NCBI GenBank assembly: GCA_026545765.1
Contig: CM048839.1
Span: forward strand, 64,095,187-64,159,186
DNA from: Plantago major
Taxonomy: Eukaryota > Streptophyta > Magnoliopsida > Lamiales > Plantaginaceae
Direction of reading: 5' to 3'
DNA: 64,000 nucleotides
Part shown: positions 53,928-64,000 of the stretch, in pieces
Numbering within the stretch: the first letter of the stretch is position 1
Layout of the letters: the number at the start of each line of letters is the position of its first letter
Program-made: the position numbers and the translations under genes
Notes under the pieces: model-generated
What the model saw: only the letters and a program-made list of their open reading frames with translations
The model's database searches: none
What the model was told of the DNA's origin: nothing

Positions 53928-54006
53928 CTGAAAGAGATAGTTTTGAGTTAGTTTCAAAACTTTTAGTAGATATCTGGGTTTTAGAGTAGTCAAGTATCTG
54001 TGTTAC
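53928..54006 (-). other. Intron 5 of ORF3 (element C)
   Basis: 79 bp; GCACAG|GTAACACAG...AAAACTATCTCTTTCAG|ACTCAAG. Polypyrimidine tract present. Confidence 0.8.
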
Positions 54007-54126
54007 CTGTGCAACAGCAACAGGCTCAGAAGGTTGGACTATTGAGGTTTCAGGTGCCTCGGATATCTTGGTGTGAGGAGGAGACTTGGAAGTCTGATTC
54101 TCAGCATCCTCTCTTTCTTTTTGAAC
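54007..54126 (-). CDS. ORF3 exon 5 (element C), phase 0
   Basis: Exactly 40 codons, VQKEREDAENQTSKSPPHTK to SEPVAVAQ, with no stop. It is bordered by a TTTAATCTTAG acceptor and a CAG|GTAACA donor. Confidence 0.65.
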
Positions 54127-54209
54127 CTAAGATTAAAAAACAACATAACACTTACAAATTTGTCAGGAGAGAAACACTTAGACAACTTGATATCTGAGAT
54201 GTCAATTAC
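54127..54209 (-). other. Intron 4 of ORF3 (element C)
   Basis: 83 bp; GTGGAG|GTAATTGAC...TTTTTTAATCTTAG|GTTC. It contains GATATCTGAG. Missing from copy B. Confidence 0.75.
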
Positions 54210-54361
54210 CTCCACAGTAGGAGGCTCAGATACTTGTCTCTCGGAAACTTGTACAGTTTCTGGTATTCTCTCTGGTGATGAAGGTTTGGTGGCCTCATCA
54301 ATTTCCATTGGTTGAGGGATTGAGTGGGCAATTCCCCAGCAACTTCTACTTCTGTTTGAGC
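54210..54361 (-). pseudogene. ORF3 exon 4 (element C), one base short
   Basis: 152 bp; AQTEVEVAGELPTQS then, one base missing, PMEIDEATKPSSPERIPETV and RQVSEPPTVE. The ancestral length would be 153 bp (51 codons), again phase 0. Confidence 0.6.
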
Positions 54362-54440
54362 CTATAAGTAGAAAGTGTTAAGTATTTAGAAAAATGATCA
54401 GAGTATTATTATGAAGAATATAGATATCTGAGATATATAC
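54362..54440 (-). other. Intron 3 of ORF3 (element C)
   Basis: 79 bp; GAGAAG|GTATATATCTCAG...ACACTTTCTACTTATAG|GCTCAAA. Confidence 0.8.
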
Positions 54441-54545
54441 CTTCTCAATAGAAGGCTTAGATACTTGTTCCTCAGAGACTTTGTGAGTCTCTGGTTGATT
54501 CTTCACGAAAGGCTTCAAATTTCATCATTTTCTTCTCATTGGAGC
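54441..54545 (-). pseudogene. ORF3 exon 3 (element C)
   Basis: 105 bp (35 codons), starting GCTCCAATGAGAAG and ending KPSIEK-like. Internal frame changes and stops are present, but its length and both edges agree with A exon 3. Confidence 0.55.
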
Positions 54546-54629
54546 CTATTAGAAACAAACACTTCAAAGATTATTCATATGTATAAAGCATATATCCGAG
54601 ATGTTATATCTTAAGGAACTTTCTTCTAC
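54546..54629 (-). other. Intron 2 of ORF3 (element C)
   Basis: 84 bp; CTACATG|GTAGAAG...TTGTTTCTAATAG|GCTCC. The exon side CTACATG aligns with CTACAG at the fused junction of copy B. Confidence 0.7.
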
Positions 54630-54735
54630 CATGTAGACAGTTCTGTTGCTTAAGTGGTGAGGCTATGGAAGCCTCCTTCTTAGATTCTGAGGCAAGCCTT
54701 CTAGCTTCCTCTTGTTCTTGTGTTTCTAATTCAGC
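54630..54735 (-). pseudogene. ORF3 exon 2 (element C)
   Basis: 106 bp; AELETQEQEEARRLASESKK, then a divergent end. It aligns with the first 108 bp of the B fused exon; one or two base changes shift its phase. Confidence 0.6.
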
Positions 54736-54799
54736 CTGTAACAAAGAAATTTTATTAATAAACACAAAATATCACAAGTAGAGTTAAACCATTCACTAC
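54736..54799 (-). other. Intron 1 of ORF3 (element C)
   Basis: 64 bp; GCTCG|GTAGTGAATGG...ATTTCTTTGTTACAG|GCTGAA. It has a 16 bp internal deletion relative to B; the donor side reads GCTCG where B has GCTCAG. Confidence 0.75.
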
Positions 54800-56579
54800 C
54801 GAGCAAAGGTCAGTCGATTGGTCTCGAACTTGTGACCCTTCTATGCCTTGGTCTTGTTGTTCCATTTCACTTCTTTGTTTGAAGTTTCGTACTTGACCTT
54901 TCCGAGTGACTAACTCAGTTGCCCCTGCTTGATCATTACGAGGTGTGTCTTAGTTTGATCCTCTCTAGGAGTTGGGGAACCCTCATTTGCGAATTTTCTT
55001 TAGAATATTGCATTGTTGGTATGTCGAAATGGAGTTCATCGACCATTTCATCAACCACTTGGCTATTGTGGTTGTGGTTGTCTGGAAGCAGAAGTTTGAG
55101 CATTTGAGAGCTCTTCCAGATTTTTAAGTGTGGTGTTGACATCAGCATCTACCAACTCTAGGTCACCACTCATCAAGTCTTCTTGAAGTTGTTTATACGT
55201 GACTTTTCCTGATGGTGTGTTGGCACCAACAACCTTTGCTATAGGCGCTTGCTCAGCAACCTTTGAGCTAGTTGCTTTCGCAGCAACCTTGGACCTTTTG
55301 GTCCTCTTTACCTTGGCCTTGGTTACTTTTTCAAGAACCTTGGGGCTTGATCTTCTCCTCCTTGTCCGATTCGTCATCGAAATCTGGAACGGAGTTATCA
55401 ACAATCCCTGCTGCTTCTGCAGAGAGAGTTTGACGTTTCTCACTGCTTTTATCAGCATTGATAAGTTCATCTGCAAGGCACTCGACAACATTTATGAGTT
55501 CATCTGCATTGATGAGTTCTTCAGCAGTGGCGACAGGTATCAGAGAGACGACATCCATATAGGGTATGCCTTCCGATTTGCTAGCAAACTTCTTTTGTGA
55601 AGTTCCGGGCCTCTGGTCGCAATGGAACCGCTGACACTCATCGCCTTTTTGTTTCGAACCTTTCCGAGATGCAGAACCTTTTTCATCATGTTTGTATACT
55701 CATATTTGTATAGCAGTTCTTGTTGGCAATGTCCGCCTCTCCGAGCTCAATGCCAAGGCACTCCAGAAGTAGCAAATCTTCATCCATAGATTATTGTGGC
55801 TTTTGCTCAGCAAGGCCTTTAATGATTTTAGGCTCAAAGCCTTGTATCTTCTTTACAAATTTCATGAAGGCGCATTTCCCCAATTAAAAGGGTTTTCCAC
55901 CTTTTGTCTTGTCGATTCAACAAGAACATCATCATCCAGCGTTCTTGGCTTATCTGTCAAGACCTCCTTGTAGAACATCAAAGCATCTATGAAGGACACA
56001 TGCCAACACATCCCAGTGGACCAACAAATGTCTGGTCCTTATGTCAGCAAGCTTAAAGTCGATGGGTGTGTCTGGCTTGTCAAGATCACACACATCACTG
56101 TATAGTTGCTTCACACCTTCAAGGAGATCTTCATCCTTGGTGTCAATTTCAAAATACTTTCCAAGATTTTGAAGTTCAAACAACTCAGAAGTCGTTTTCA
56201 TCCAATGTGATTTCTTGTCCTTGGACTTGATAGACACGCCTCGGTGCCTTCACAGACTTTGAGATAATCGGAGTTATTGTAAAACTCGTGACATCCAATG
56301 AAGAAACTCTCACTGAAGAGCATATAGAAAGCCCTTGATTTGTGCCTTTTCAAGCATATCAAGTACCAGCTTTCTGTCAGTCTGGTTTTCTATTGCAGCT
56401 ACCAAGTATTCCTCAATCATGGCACCACCCCAAATCATCCTGTGATTTGAAGTCCAATGATCAGGATTGAATTCTCCAATCAACCGATTATTTGTTATAA
56501 CCAGCACTGGTGCTTGCTTTTCAGCAGTACCAGATGTAGTAGCTTGGGATTTCTGAGTAGAAGCACGTTTGGGAGCCAT
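54800..56579 (-). pseudogene. ORF3 of element C, N-terminal domain and exon 1
   Basis: Starts MAPKRASTQKSQATTSGTAE at 56579. Blocks: LIGEFNPDHWTSNHRMIWGG, RKLVLDMLEKAQIKGFLYAL, then in other frames LFELQNLGKYFEIDTKDEDL, DVLACVLHRCFDVLQGG, ELINADELINVVE and VAEQAPIAKVVGANTPSGKV. It is interrupted at least five times. Same domain order as B. Confidence 0.6.
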
Positions 56580-57526
56580 CTCTTTAAATAGTGAAGTTTT
56601 TGAAAAACGAGAAGAGATTAAGGTAGGAAATTAGTGATTCTTTGCAGAAAACTAAGAGGGAATCAGAAGTTGCAGAAAAAAAAATTGCAGAGAGATTTGA
56701 GAGAATTTTGCAGATTTTGTGCAAGAGAAAATGTAGGATTAGGCGAAAGTGATTTCTTTTGCCAAAATTCTATATATATAGCAGTGTAATTCCAACAGAC
56801 AAAAATACACAAATTAATTTTGTGCATTTGTATCTGTGTACGTGCAGTAAGGCGTGGGTAAAACTCGGTTTGCATTAAATGCTTAGTGGGCCACGTCTGA
56901 GTTTTCACAGTCCACTATTTTACAGAGAATTAATCTCGGCCTTTAAAATGGAACGCCCATTTCATCAATTGTTGGAATTGCTTTTTCAGCAATGATCACA
57001 ATCAACCCATGTGATTGTGCCCAATTAATGAATTTTGGCGATTAGCTATCTGAATCACATTTCTTCTGTGTGACTAAGGGATAATTTTTGTATCTGAGTC
57101 TATCTCACACTCAGTATCTGTTCATGTTTTACACAAAAATAGAAATATCACAAATTTCAAGAGAGTAGTTTATTGCAAACAGTTGTACTATTCTCTTTTG
57201 TGTTCCCCCTCACTGAGTGAACTAGATATCTGAGTACCTGTCTCAGAAATCTTCAAATAGCCATTTTACCCTTTCACTTTTGATATCTGAGTACCCGTCT
57301 CAGATACTTGTTTGCTAAGTGTTTCACCTTTTGCCTTTGATATTCTAGATTCCTGTTCCAGATATCTTATCACTCCTTTTTTCCCTTCTTAATCATACTA
57401 AGTTCCTGTTTCACTCACATTCTTATCTTCTTTTAGTATATGAGTTCCAGTCTCAAATACCCTTTTTTTATGTTTGAATATCTAGATGCCTGATCCAGAT
57501 ATCTTTCTCCTTTCTGAATCCTCATC
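56580..57526 (-). other. Spacer between pol and ORF3 (element C)
   Basis: Non-coding, about 950 bp. 57228-57505 holds five loose hairpin units of the type GATATCTGAGTACC...GTCTCAGATA at about 57228, 57281, 57345, 57440 and 57478. It includes the internal TATA box and the GGCCCACTAAGCATTTAATG block at 56874-56893. Confidence 0.65.
56770..56781 (-). promoter_or_regulatory. Internal TATA promoter for ORF3 (element C)
   Basis: CTATATATATAG with TGC before and AATTTTGGCAAAAG after, on the - strand, 191 bp before the ORF3 ATG; conserved in A and B. Confidence 0.65.
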
Positions 57527-59147
57527 TCAGAGATTAGAACTTTTCAGTTCCTTTGGTAACTCCATTAACCCACGACTATGTCTCAAGGTTAAGAACCTGC
57601 TTTCTTGCAAAAGCTTTGTAAAGATATCTGCAAGTTGGTCTTCAGTACGAATCTTGAGTATAAATGAAGTGGTGTCTAACATCAATGTGCTTTGTTATTG
57701 CATGAAATTTAGGATTCTGAGTTATGGCAATAGCACTTGTGTTGTCACAGAAAATCGGAGTTTTCTCTTCATTGACCTCATAGTCTCTAAGTTGTTGTTG
57801 TATCCACAATATCTGTGAAGCACAACACCCAACAGTAATATATTCAGCCTCTGTGGTAGATGTGGCAATTGAGTTTTGTTTCTTGCTGAACCATGATATT
57901 AATCTGGCACCAAGAAATTGACAAGTTCCTGAAGTGCTTTTTCTATCAAGCAATGATCCAGCATAGTCAGCATCAGAATAGCCAACTAAACTCAATCCAC
58001 TGTCTTTTGGATACCACAATCCAACTTCTACGGTACCCTTTACATACCTTAATATTTTCATAGCAATGTTGTAGTGTGATTGCATTGGATTTGTTTGAAA
58101 TCTAGCACACACTCCTACTGCATATTGAATATCAGGTCTACTTGCAGTGAGGTACAATAGAGACCCAATCAATTTCCTATGCTTGTGTTCTTCAATACTC
58201 TTGTCAGATTCAGTATAGGTTATTTTGGTTCCAATGCTCATAGGTATCTTAGCATTATTTTCAGAAGGCTTTAGATTAAACTTGTTGAGCATGTACTTTG
58301 CATACTTTGTTTGACTAATGAATATTCCATCATTAAGTTGCTTGACTTGCAATCCTAGGAAGTAGTTTAATTCTCCCATCATGCTCATCTCAAATTTACT
58401 TTTCATGAGCTCAGCAAAGTCTTCACAAAGTTGTTTGTCTTTAGATCCAAATATAATGTCATCAACATATACTTGGACTAGAAGTAGTTTCCCTTCATGG
58501 TTCAAAGTAAAGAGTGTTTTATCAACATCTCCTTTTTTAAGCCACTTTCCAGCAAGTATTTGGCTAAAGTATCATACCATGCTCTCGGTGCCTATTTCAG
58601 TCCGTATAGAGCTTTTTGAAGCTTATAAACCATTCTACTTTCTCGAGGAAACCTCAAAGCACAGTGTTTGTTCAACATAGACTTCTTGACAAGTTCACCA
58701 TTTAGGAATGCACTTTTAACATCCATTTGATAAACTTTAAAGTCATTACAATGCAAAGGCTAGAAATAGTCTAATTGCGTCAATCTTTTGCTGGAGCATA
58801 TGACTCGTCAAAATCTAGTCCTTACATGCAGGTGAATCCTTAGCAACCAACCTTGCTTTGTTTCTGGTTATTTCACCAGACTCATTCATTTTATTTCTGA
58901 AAACCCACTTGGTTCCAATTACAGATATTCCTTCAACAAATGGAACCAATTTCCAGACTTTGTTTCTCTCAAATTGATCCAACTCTTCTTGCATTCCAGA
59001 GATCCAATCTTGATCCTTCAATGCTTCTTCTATAGTTTTAGGTTCAATATTTGAGATGAAACATCCATAAAGAGTCAAGAATTGCTCTCCTAGTTCTAAC
59101 TCCTCTAAAGGATGATCACATCCTTGGCAGGATGATTTCTTATCCAT
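57527..59147 (-). pseudogene. pol: Reverse transcriptase and RNase H of element C
   Basis: 58815-59147 carries the RT start ([20 protein letters not shown]). 58506-58814 is broken. Frame 57642-58505 has the catalytic YVDD (58458-58469), [15 protein letters not shown], then a long intact RNase [40 protein letters not shown] and TPIFCDNTSAIAITQNPKFH. About 36 bp is missing after DVRHHFI compared with B. The end is EDQLADIFTK...GLMELPKEL with a stop at 57527. Confidence 0.85.
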
Positions 59148-60317
59148 TTCATAATGGGTTTTGAACTAGTAGGATCAATATCATTTTGATCTAAATGTGA
59201 ATCAATATGATCTTCATAGGATACTTGTGCAGTATCTGAGAAATCTGACACATGGGAAATGCCATGGATATCTGACACTTTTTCAGTGTTAGAGATATCT
59301 GGAATTTGAATTTCAGCAATCTCATTCTCAGAAACATCTTCATGATGAAGGTTCTTAGTAACCTGTTCCATTTCTGGACTTCTCATAGGAAATTCTTCAT
59401 CATGTCTTAGAGTCATCTCGTTATTCTTGAGCAATGGTTGCTTTTCATCGTCGATTCATCCTCTAAGTGAATGATAGAATTGTTTCCTTTTGAGGATTCT
59501 TCTTAGAATCTTTAATCATCGACTCTTTGAACCTCGAGAGTTCTTCATTCAAGGGTACTTTCTTGTTTCCTTCAGAGAAGACTACATGAACAGATTCTTC
59601 AATCTTTTGCGTTCTTTTGTTGTAGATTCAGGGCTTTCCTATTCGAGAATAACCAAGAAATACTCCATCGATTTTGGTTGAAATGTTCTCAAATATTCTT
59701 TTCCATTGTTAAGAAAAACATACGCAACCAAACACCCTTAGATGTTTGATACTAGGGGTCTACCAATCAAAAGCTCATAAGGAGTTTTGTCATGGTGTTT
59801 GTTAATTAAACATCTATTTTGAGTATAGCGGTACGTTAATGACTTCAAGCCAATAGATTTCACTTATTTGATTGTTAGCAAGCATTGTTCTTCTTTGCTT
59901 CTTTTAGGGTCCTATTCTTCCTTTCAAAGAACACCATTTTGTTGTGGTGTCCTTACGGAAGATAGTTGATGTTGTATACCTTTGCGGTACAAAACTCTTT
60001 TATGTATTGGTTCACAAACTCAAGATTCATGGTCATTACGATCACGGATCCCTTGTCATTTTCATGACTTCAAGCTTATTCACAAGTTGGGTATTTCAAC
60101 CCTTGCATCGCATTTTGTTTGAGAAATACAACCCAAGTGAATCTTGAGTAACATCAACAACCGCACCATACTTCTTTCTGCATAGCTAGTTACGGAGGAT
60201 TCAAAAGATCCATATGTAACATTTACAAAGGGCCTTTCACTGCAGTTGTCTAGTTTTAGACTTGAAAGATGTTTTGGATTGTTTTCCCATTTGGCAAGTG
60301 AGCATATACCATCTTTT
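59148..60317 (-). pseudogene. pol: Integrase core to linker of element C
   Basis: 59105-59434 is the Ser/Asp/Glu-rich linker with repeated DIS motifs ([20 protein letters not shown]). 59435-60317 holds the integrase core and C-terminal region in many frames; LRTFQPK-, GVFLGYS- and PQQNGV-type traces are readable, but almost every motif is broken by small indels. It is one of the clearest zones of CG-creating differences. Confidence 0.6.
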
Positions 60318-60827
60318 CTATATACCATTTTGGGTAAACCAACCACCAATTCTTTCTTGGCTAGCTTGTTCGAGTTTTAAACTCAAGTGACTCATTCTCT
60401 TATGCCATAGCCGCTTTTCTTGATGGCAGATTGACTCACCATGAGACATTCTTGATTGTGGCGGATGCCCGATCAAGAACATAAAGATTTCCTTTTCGCT
60501 AGCAACCAAGGCCGGCTTTGACTCATTGTCAATTACTTTGCATAGTTTTGACTTGATCTTGACAGTGTACCCTTTGTCTACTAATTGACTCATGCTTAGG
60601 AGATTATATTTCAATCCCTTTACATGTAGTACTTCAGAGATTGTAAGGGCTCCAAAATTCAGATTGCCAAATCCTGTGGTTGGATTTTCATCTCCTCCAG
60701 CAAATCTAATAATTGGTCCATTATCGCATTTTCTGTAGTTAATCAGATTTGCTTTGTCTCCTGTCATGTGCTTCCCACCTCCACTATTAAAATGCCACTT
60801 CGGGTTCTTCCTCAGAGTGTTCTGCAC
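60318..60827 (-). pseudogene. pol: Protease (active-site mutant) and integrase N-terminus of element C
   Basis: The frame reads HFNSGGGKHMTGDKANLINY, so the catalytic Asp of D(S/T)G is Asn (60786-60788) and the following Cys is Gly. Then come VLHVKGLKYNLLSMSQL and the zinc-binding WHKRMSHL. Protein produced from this copy could not self-process. The frame breaks after LASQERIGG-like sequence; the rest of the integrase N-terminus continues at 60080-60349. Confidence 0.8.
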
Positions 60828-60845
60828 ATAACAGGAAACAAGGAG

Positions 60846-62238
60846 TTATGCTCTCATTCCAACAATGGAACCTTCTGGATTAAAGAATCTCCCTATAGGA
60901 ATCCATTTCTGAATGAACTTCCTTGGGATATTTTTTTGTCTTGTTGGAACATAAGGAGGAATTTTAGGTAAATGATTGGTAACATTATCATTTAAAGCTA
61001 TTTTCCTTCTTGGTGTGTTCCTTGGTGCTCCTCGTGGTGCTTTCAGATACTGTCGATTCTTTGAGTTTTCAAAGAACTTAGCTTTCCTTGCGACTTCTTC
61101 TAGCCTGCATTTAGAGTGGTCGTAACATGTTCTTTCTTCCACGATGATTGCTATGCAATCCGGCTTTCATTCATCGTTCTTGCTCTTGTTTATACTCGGG
61201 GCGAGTTGTTTCGATGGTTTTATAGCGATGCCATTTCGAGCACGGTGTCTCGAGTTCTCTCCTCGGCTTTGCTAGTCTCTGGAACATCTTTCTTTTCAGA
61301 AAACGTGATGTTGGAAAATTTGCCAGCTCCTGCAATTTTTCCTTTCTGAGAGACATAGCACTATGGGTGATTACACTTTTCAGTGTTATGTTTCTTTACA
61401 GAAACATTCCCAACGATTTCTTTTGGACTTGTTTTTCCCACAAAGGTTTGGTCGCAACTGCCTTTCCTTTGTCAACAACCTTAGCTTTCTGACCAATGCT
61501 ATATGTTATTTGGGAACCATCTTGTTGAGCACTAACAAATGTTATTCTTTGGTCACTCTTATTCAGAGTGGTAGAACTATTTGCTTGTGTGTCCAGCCCA
61601 AGTCCTCCCTTTTCTGAAGGATCTCTTAAATAAGAGTGTAATTCAGTAAGAGTGTCACAAGCTTTAGCATACGATTGAAAAGATAGTTCTTTCTTCTTGA
61701 GTTCCTCATTTTCAGAAAGAAGATCTTTATTTTCCTTTTGGAGTATATCCATTGTCTTTCTGTGTAACTTCTCTGTTTCAGATATCTGTACTTTGAAAAA
61801 TGCATTTTCAGCATCCTTTATCTCAGATATCTTGAGTAATTATGAATTTTCCTTCTCAAGAGAATTCTTTTCTTCTTCAAGAATGTCGGCTCTAGCTCGG
61901 ATCATTTGAAATTCTCTTTTGTAGAGATCAAGTTCTCTTCTGAAATATTCTGAATCTCTGATTTCTTCCTCATCACTCTCATAAGTTATGAATTGAGAGA
62001 TGTTGGTTACCTCGTCTGCCATTAGGCAGGGCTCAATGTTGGAGCAATCTGGATAGATCTCCTCAGCAACCCCGCATAATTCCCTTTTCTTTTGACCAAA
62101 GTCAACTAATTCATGAGTGATGCCACATAATTCTGGAGAAGGTAATTTGGTATCATCTGAGTCTTCTTCCTCAGATTCTGACTCAATATCAAGAGCATCC
62201 AGTTGGATTTGAATCTTTTTCCTTTCTTCAGTGAGCAT
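60846..62238 (-). pseudogene. gag: Gag C-terminal coiled coil and linker of element C
   Basis: 61840-62238: EERKKIQIQLDALDIESESE, CGITHELVDFGQKKRELCG, then the helix YFRRELDLYKREFQMIRARA and LEEEKNSLEKE. 61396-61752: KENKDLLSENEELKKKELSF, LRDPSEKGGLGLDTQ and KAKVVDKGKAVATKP. About 61360 has a second Cys/His cluster (EKCNHP, CYVSQKGKIAGAGKF). 60846-61142: KFIQKWIPIGRFFNPEGSIV just before the protease. Same order as A. Confidence 0.7.
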
Positions 62239-62288
62239 AGCTCTCTGACCTCTCTTGAAGTTTCTTCTATCTTTCTTGTCACCTGTCT

Positions 62289-62800
62289 TTAGCTTATTGA
62301 AAACAGGGCAATCTCTTTTAAAATGACCAGGTTTCTGATAATAGAAACAGATATCGTTTTCGATTTACGCTTCCTCGATACTAGATGCTTCTTGGTAAAC
62401 ATTGTTGAGCTTGGCAATTGCATATTTTTGTACTGGTGATAATTTGAGCCTAGATGCTTTCTCAGCTTCTCTTTCGCTTTTCTTCTCTCAATCTCCTGAC
62501 TGACATATTTTCTCATTTTCTTTACAGCAGGAGCATCTTCCTCAGTCATTTTCTTGGTATCCTTCTTTTCAGAAGTACCTTGTGTTACTAAAGAAACATT
62601 GTGAACTTTCCCAGCAAATTGTTTGTTCTCTCTGACTAGTTTCAAAGTTGACAGTAGCTAAGTGGGAAAAGAGTTCTACTGGAGTGATATTTGGTATTCC
62701 TTGGTTGAAATAAAAATACTGAATGTGTTCCCAGTTTTGATTCAAGCCTCTCACGATAGTCTTAACATTTTCAAAGTTAGAGTATCTCTCACTTTCACCA
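62289..62800 (-). pseudogene. gag: Gag nucleocapsid and capsid remnant of element C
   Basis: From 62800: GESERYSNFENVKTIVRGLN, QNWEHIQYFYFNQGIPNITP and ELFSHLATVNFETSQRE, then a frame change and VHNVSLVTQGTSEKKDTKKM, KKMRKYVSQEIERRKAKEK and KHLGSNYHQYKNMQ. The knuckle region is altered (the first knuckle Cys remains, but the second has become Tyr: plus-strand CTGATAATAGAAACA where A has TTGACAATAGAAGCA). The N-terminal half is separated by element E. Confidence 0.7.
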
Positions 62801-63363
62801 TGTTAGGAATATCTGTTAGTTTTTTGATCACTCATCACATGTTCTTATCTTAGCCAGAAAGGTGATTAAGTGCGCTTGGTTCACTTGAACATTGTAAAAG
62901 AGAAAATCACTGAGTATGATTAGTCTAGTAAATCTTGTATTAGGATTATAGGTCTCTGAGTGTAATGTTTACTTCAAGAAGACCATGAAGATCAATCCTA
63001 GCAATGGAGCTTTTCTGAAGATTTTAAGACTGAAGATTGCACAAGGTTTATGAAGACACAAAGGTTTAGTCTAACTCAGAAAGACTATGTCCTTAATCCT
63101 TTCTTGAGTATATTAACTTATTTTCGGGATATGATTCTGAACATATGACATCATGAGTATGGAGCATGCAAGACATCAGGAAGGCTCATGTATCCGTTGA
63201 GACTAAAGGACAATGAACAGAACTATGCATTAAATGCATCGGAAATCTTGAAGCATCCCCTCGAAAAATGAGATAGTGACTTACAGGTACATAGTTCAAG
63301 ATATAAGCGGATATAATTTGATAGAGAATACAGCGGATACAATTGACGCCTCTCAAATTTATC

Positions 63364-63371
63364 TATATATA
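63364..63371 (+). promoter_or_regulatory. TATA box of element E LTR
   Basis: TATATATA in TTATCTATATATATCACACA, identical to the A LTR promoter region. Confidence 0.65.
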
Positions 63372-63741
63372 TCACACACTTAGATGCTTGAAGAACATAC
63401 CTTAGAGCGCACTATCTTGCAAACTTACCATCAAGCAAAGTACTCTCTCAAGCACTCTACTACCATTTCTGAAATCTTTCTATTGCTTGAAGAATCACTA
63501 GTAGTTCTAAGTTGTCCTGACCTTAACAAGAGATTGTTATTCGTGAAAGAGTTGAACTATCAGATACCCTTTCTAAAGCTCATTCTCCAGAACGGACATC
63601 AATTACTTGGGTCAGTAAAGAGCAGACTACCATCCACTGAACAAGTGTATTAAGTAGTCTTGTTCTATTAGGCTCTCTGAAAACATAACTAAAAAGCTAT
63701 CTGAGAAGCCTCTCGACAAACCTTATAACCAACACCATCAA

Positions 63742-63850
63742 GGCGTGGAGTAGAAAGTACTTGATTTGGGAAATCGGGGAATAACTCCAAGGTTATCTGA
63801 GTAGAGGAAGTACTTAGCTCTAGGAGCTGGGGAATAACTCAGGGGAAACA
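63742..63850 (+). repeat. Hairpin unit array in the E LTR
   Basis: Two units GAGTAGA(GGA)AAGTACTT with cores TTGATTTGGGAAATCGGGG and TAGCTCTAGGAGCTGGGG, each followed by AATAACTC, as in A (4036-4170). Confidence 0.65.
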
Positions 63851-64000
63851 TTTGGTTGGGAAGCATTTGTTTAGGAATCTTAGAATAAGGATTATTGTAA
63901 GGTGAACTCAATTATCTGTTCTAGTGAATTCTAGGTCTCAAAGACCGAAGTGGATTAGTTGGAGGATTACGCCACCTCCAGATACCACTATACTAACATG

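Larger units (their letters stand above)
47424..62800 (-). mobile_element. Element C: Sirevirus-like retrotransposon, truncated by E
   Basis: 3' LTR at 47424-49001, then in - strand order up to gag at 62800, where element E is inserted, so PBS and 5' LTR are not seen. Left flank AATGT (47419-47423). LTR sequence and AGATATC motifs place it with B. It carries a 1.8 kb foreign LTR at 51782-53595. All ORFs are broken; the protease active-site Asp is changed to Asn. Confidence 0.85.
62801..64000 (+). mobile_element. Element E: LTR of a fourth Sirevirus-like copy (runs off the window)
   Basis: Begins TGTTAGGAATATCTGTTAG inside C gag and aligns with the A LTRs (TTTTTTGATCACTCATCACATG, TATA box, hairpin units). 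In the A LTR about 220 bp would remain, so only the first 1.2 kb is visible. Left flank CACCA (62796-62800). Whether a whole element or a solo LTR follows cannot be seen. Confidence 0.85.

Noticed and set aside
1-64000. CRISPR arrays, operons, bacterial genes, ribosomal RNA
   Set aside because: No direct-repeat arrays with unique spacers, no prokaryotic gene layout; all coding is plant retrotransposon type.

Overview
The window is plant nuclear DNA made almost wholly of nested LTR retrotransposons; I found no intact host gene, rRNA or tRNA gene. It looks like eudicot repeat-rich heterochromatin: very large Ty1/copia elements of Sirevirus type (gag-pol followed by a long extra coding region), Ty3/gypsy elements of Athila/Tat type (PBS matching tRNA-Asp), solo LTRs and AT-rich debris. 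The species cannot be told from this.

Layout. 1-3338: 3' end of a Ty3/gypsy element (G1, + strand), inserted in the 3' LTR of another Ty3/gypsy element (F, - strand). 3684-18910: Sirevirus-like element A (- strand, about 15.2 kb, both LTRs), also inside F's 3' LTR. 18911-23457: rest of F (3' LTR part, AT-rich foldback, copia 3' end, gag remnant, PBS, 5' LTR). 23458-26133: Tat-type gag-pro fragment split by a solo LTR with a perfect CACTC target duplication. 26134-28635 and 43773-46990: Ty3/gypsy element D (- strand, gag plus protease only, same family as G1). 28636-43772: Sirevirus-like element B (+ strand, about 15.1 kb), inserted 14 bp inside D's 3' LTR edge. 46991-47423: short promoter-like stretch of unknown origin. 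47424-62800: Sirevirus-like element C (- strand), carrying a 1.8 kb LTR insertion and cut in gag by a fourth copy, E (62801 to window end, LTR only).

The three long Sirevirus-like copies share one plan: LTR, initiator-tRNA-Met PBS, gag with a CCHC knuckle and coiled-coil tail, protease, integrase, reverse transcriptase/RNase H, a roughly 0.8-0.95 kb spacer, then about 5 kb holding two more reading frames, ORF3 (positional 'env-like') and ORF4, and a polypurine tract. All copies are broken by frameshifts and stops. Comparing them shows the main points of interest: (1) ORF3 has its own conserved TATA promoter 170-190 bp upstream; (2) the middle of ORF3 is a chain of short phase-0 exons split by 64-85 bp GT-AG introns; (3) copy B lacks two of these introns, one exactly at the exon junction, as if partly spliced RNA had been reverse transcribed; (4) a short motif is scattered through each element, TTTCTGAG in A and AGATATC(TGAG) in B and C. 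Together these suggest an element whose late genes are made from a separate, spliced transcript.

Caution: many frame breaks in B and C create CG dinucleotides at places where A has CAG/CTG-like sequence. This is the reverse of methylation decay and may be long-read consensus error, so some 'pseudogene' calls could reflect the assembly.
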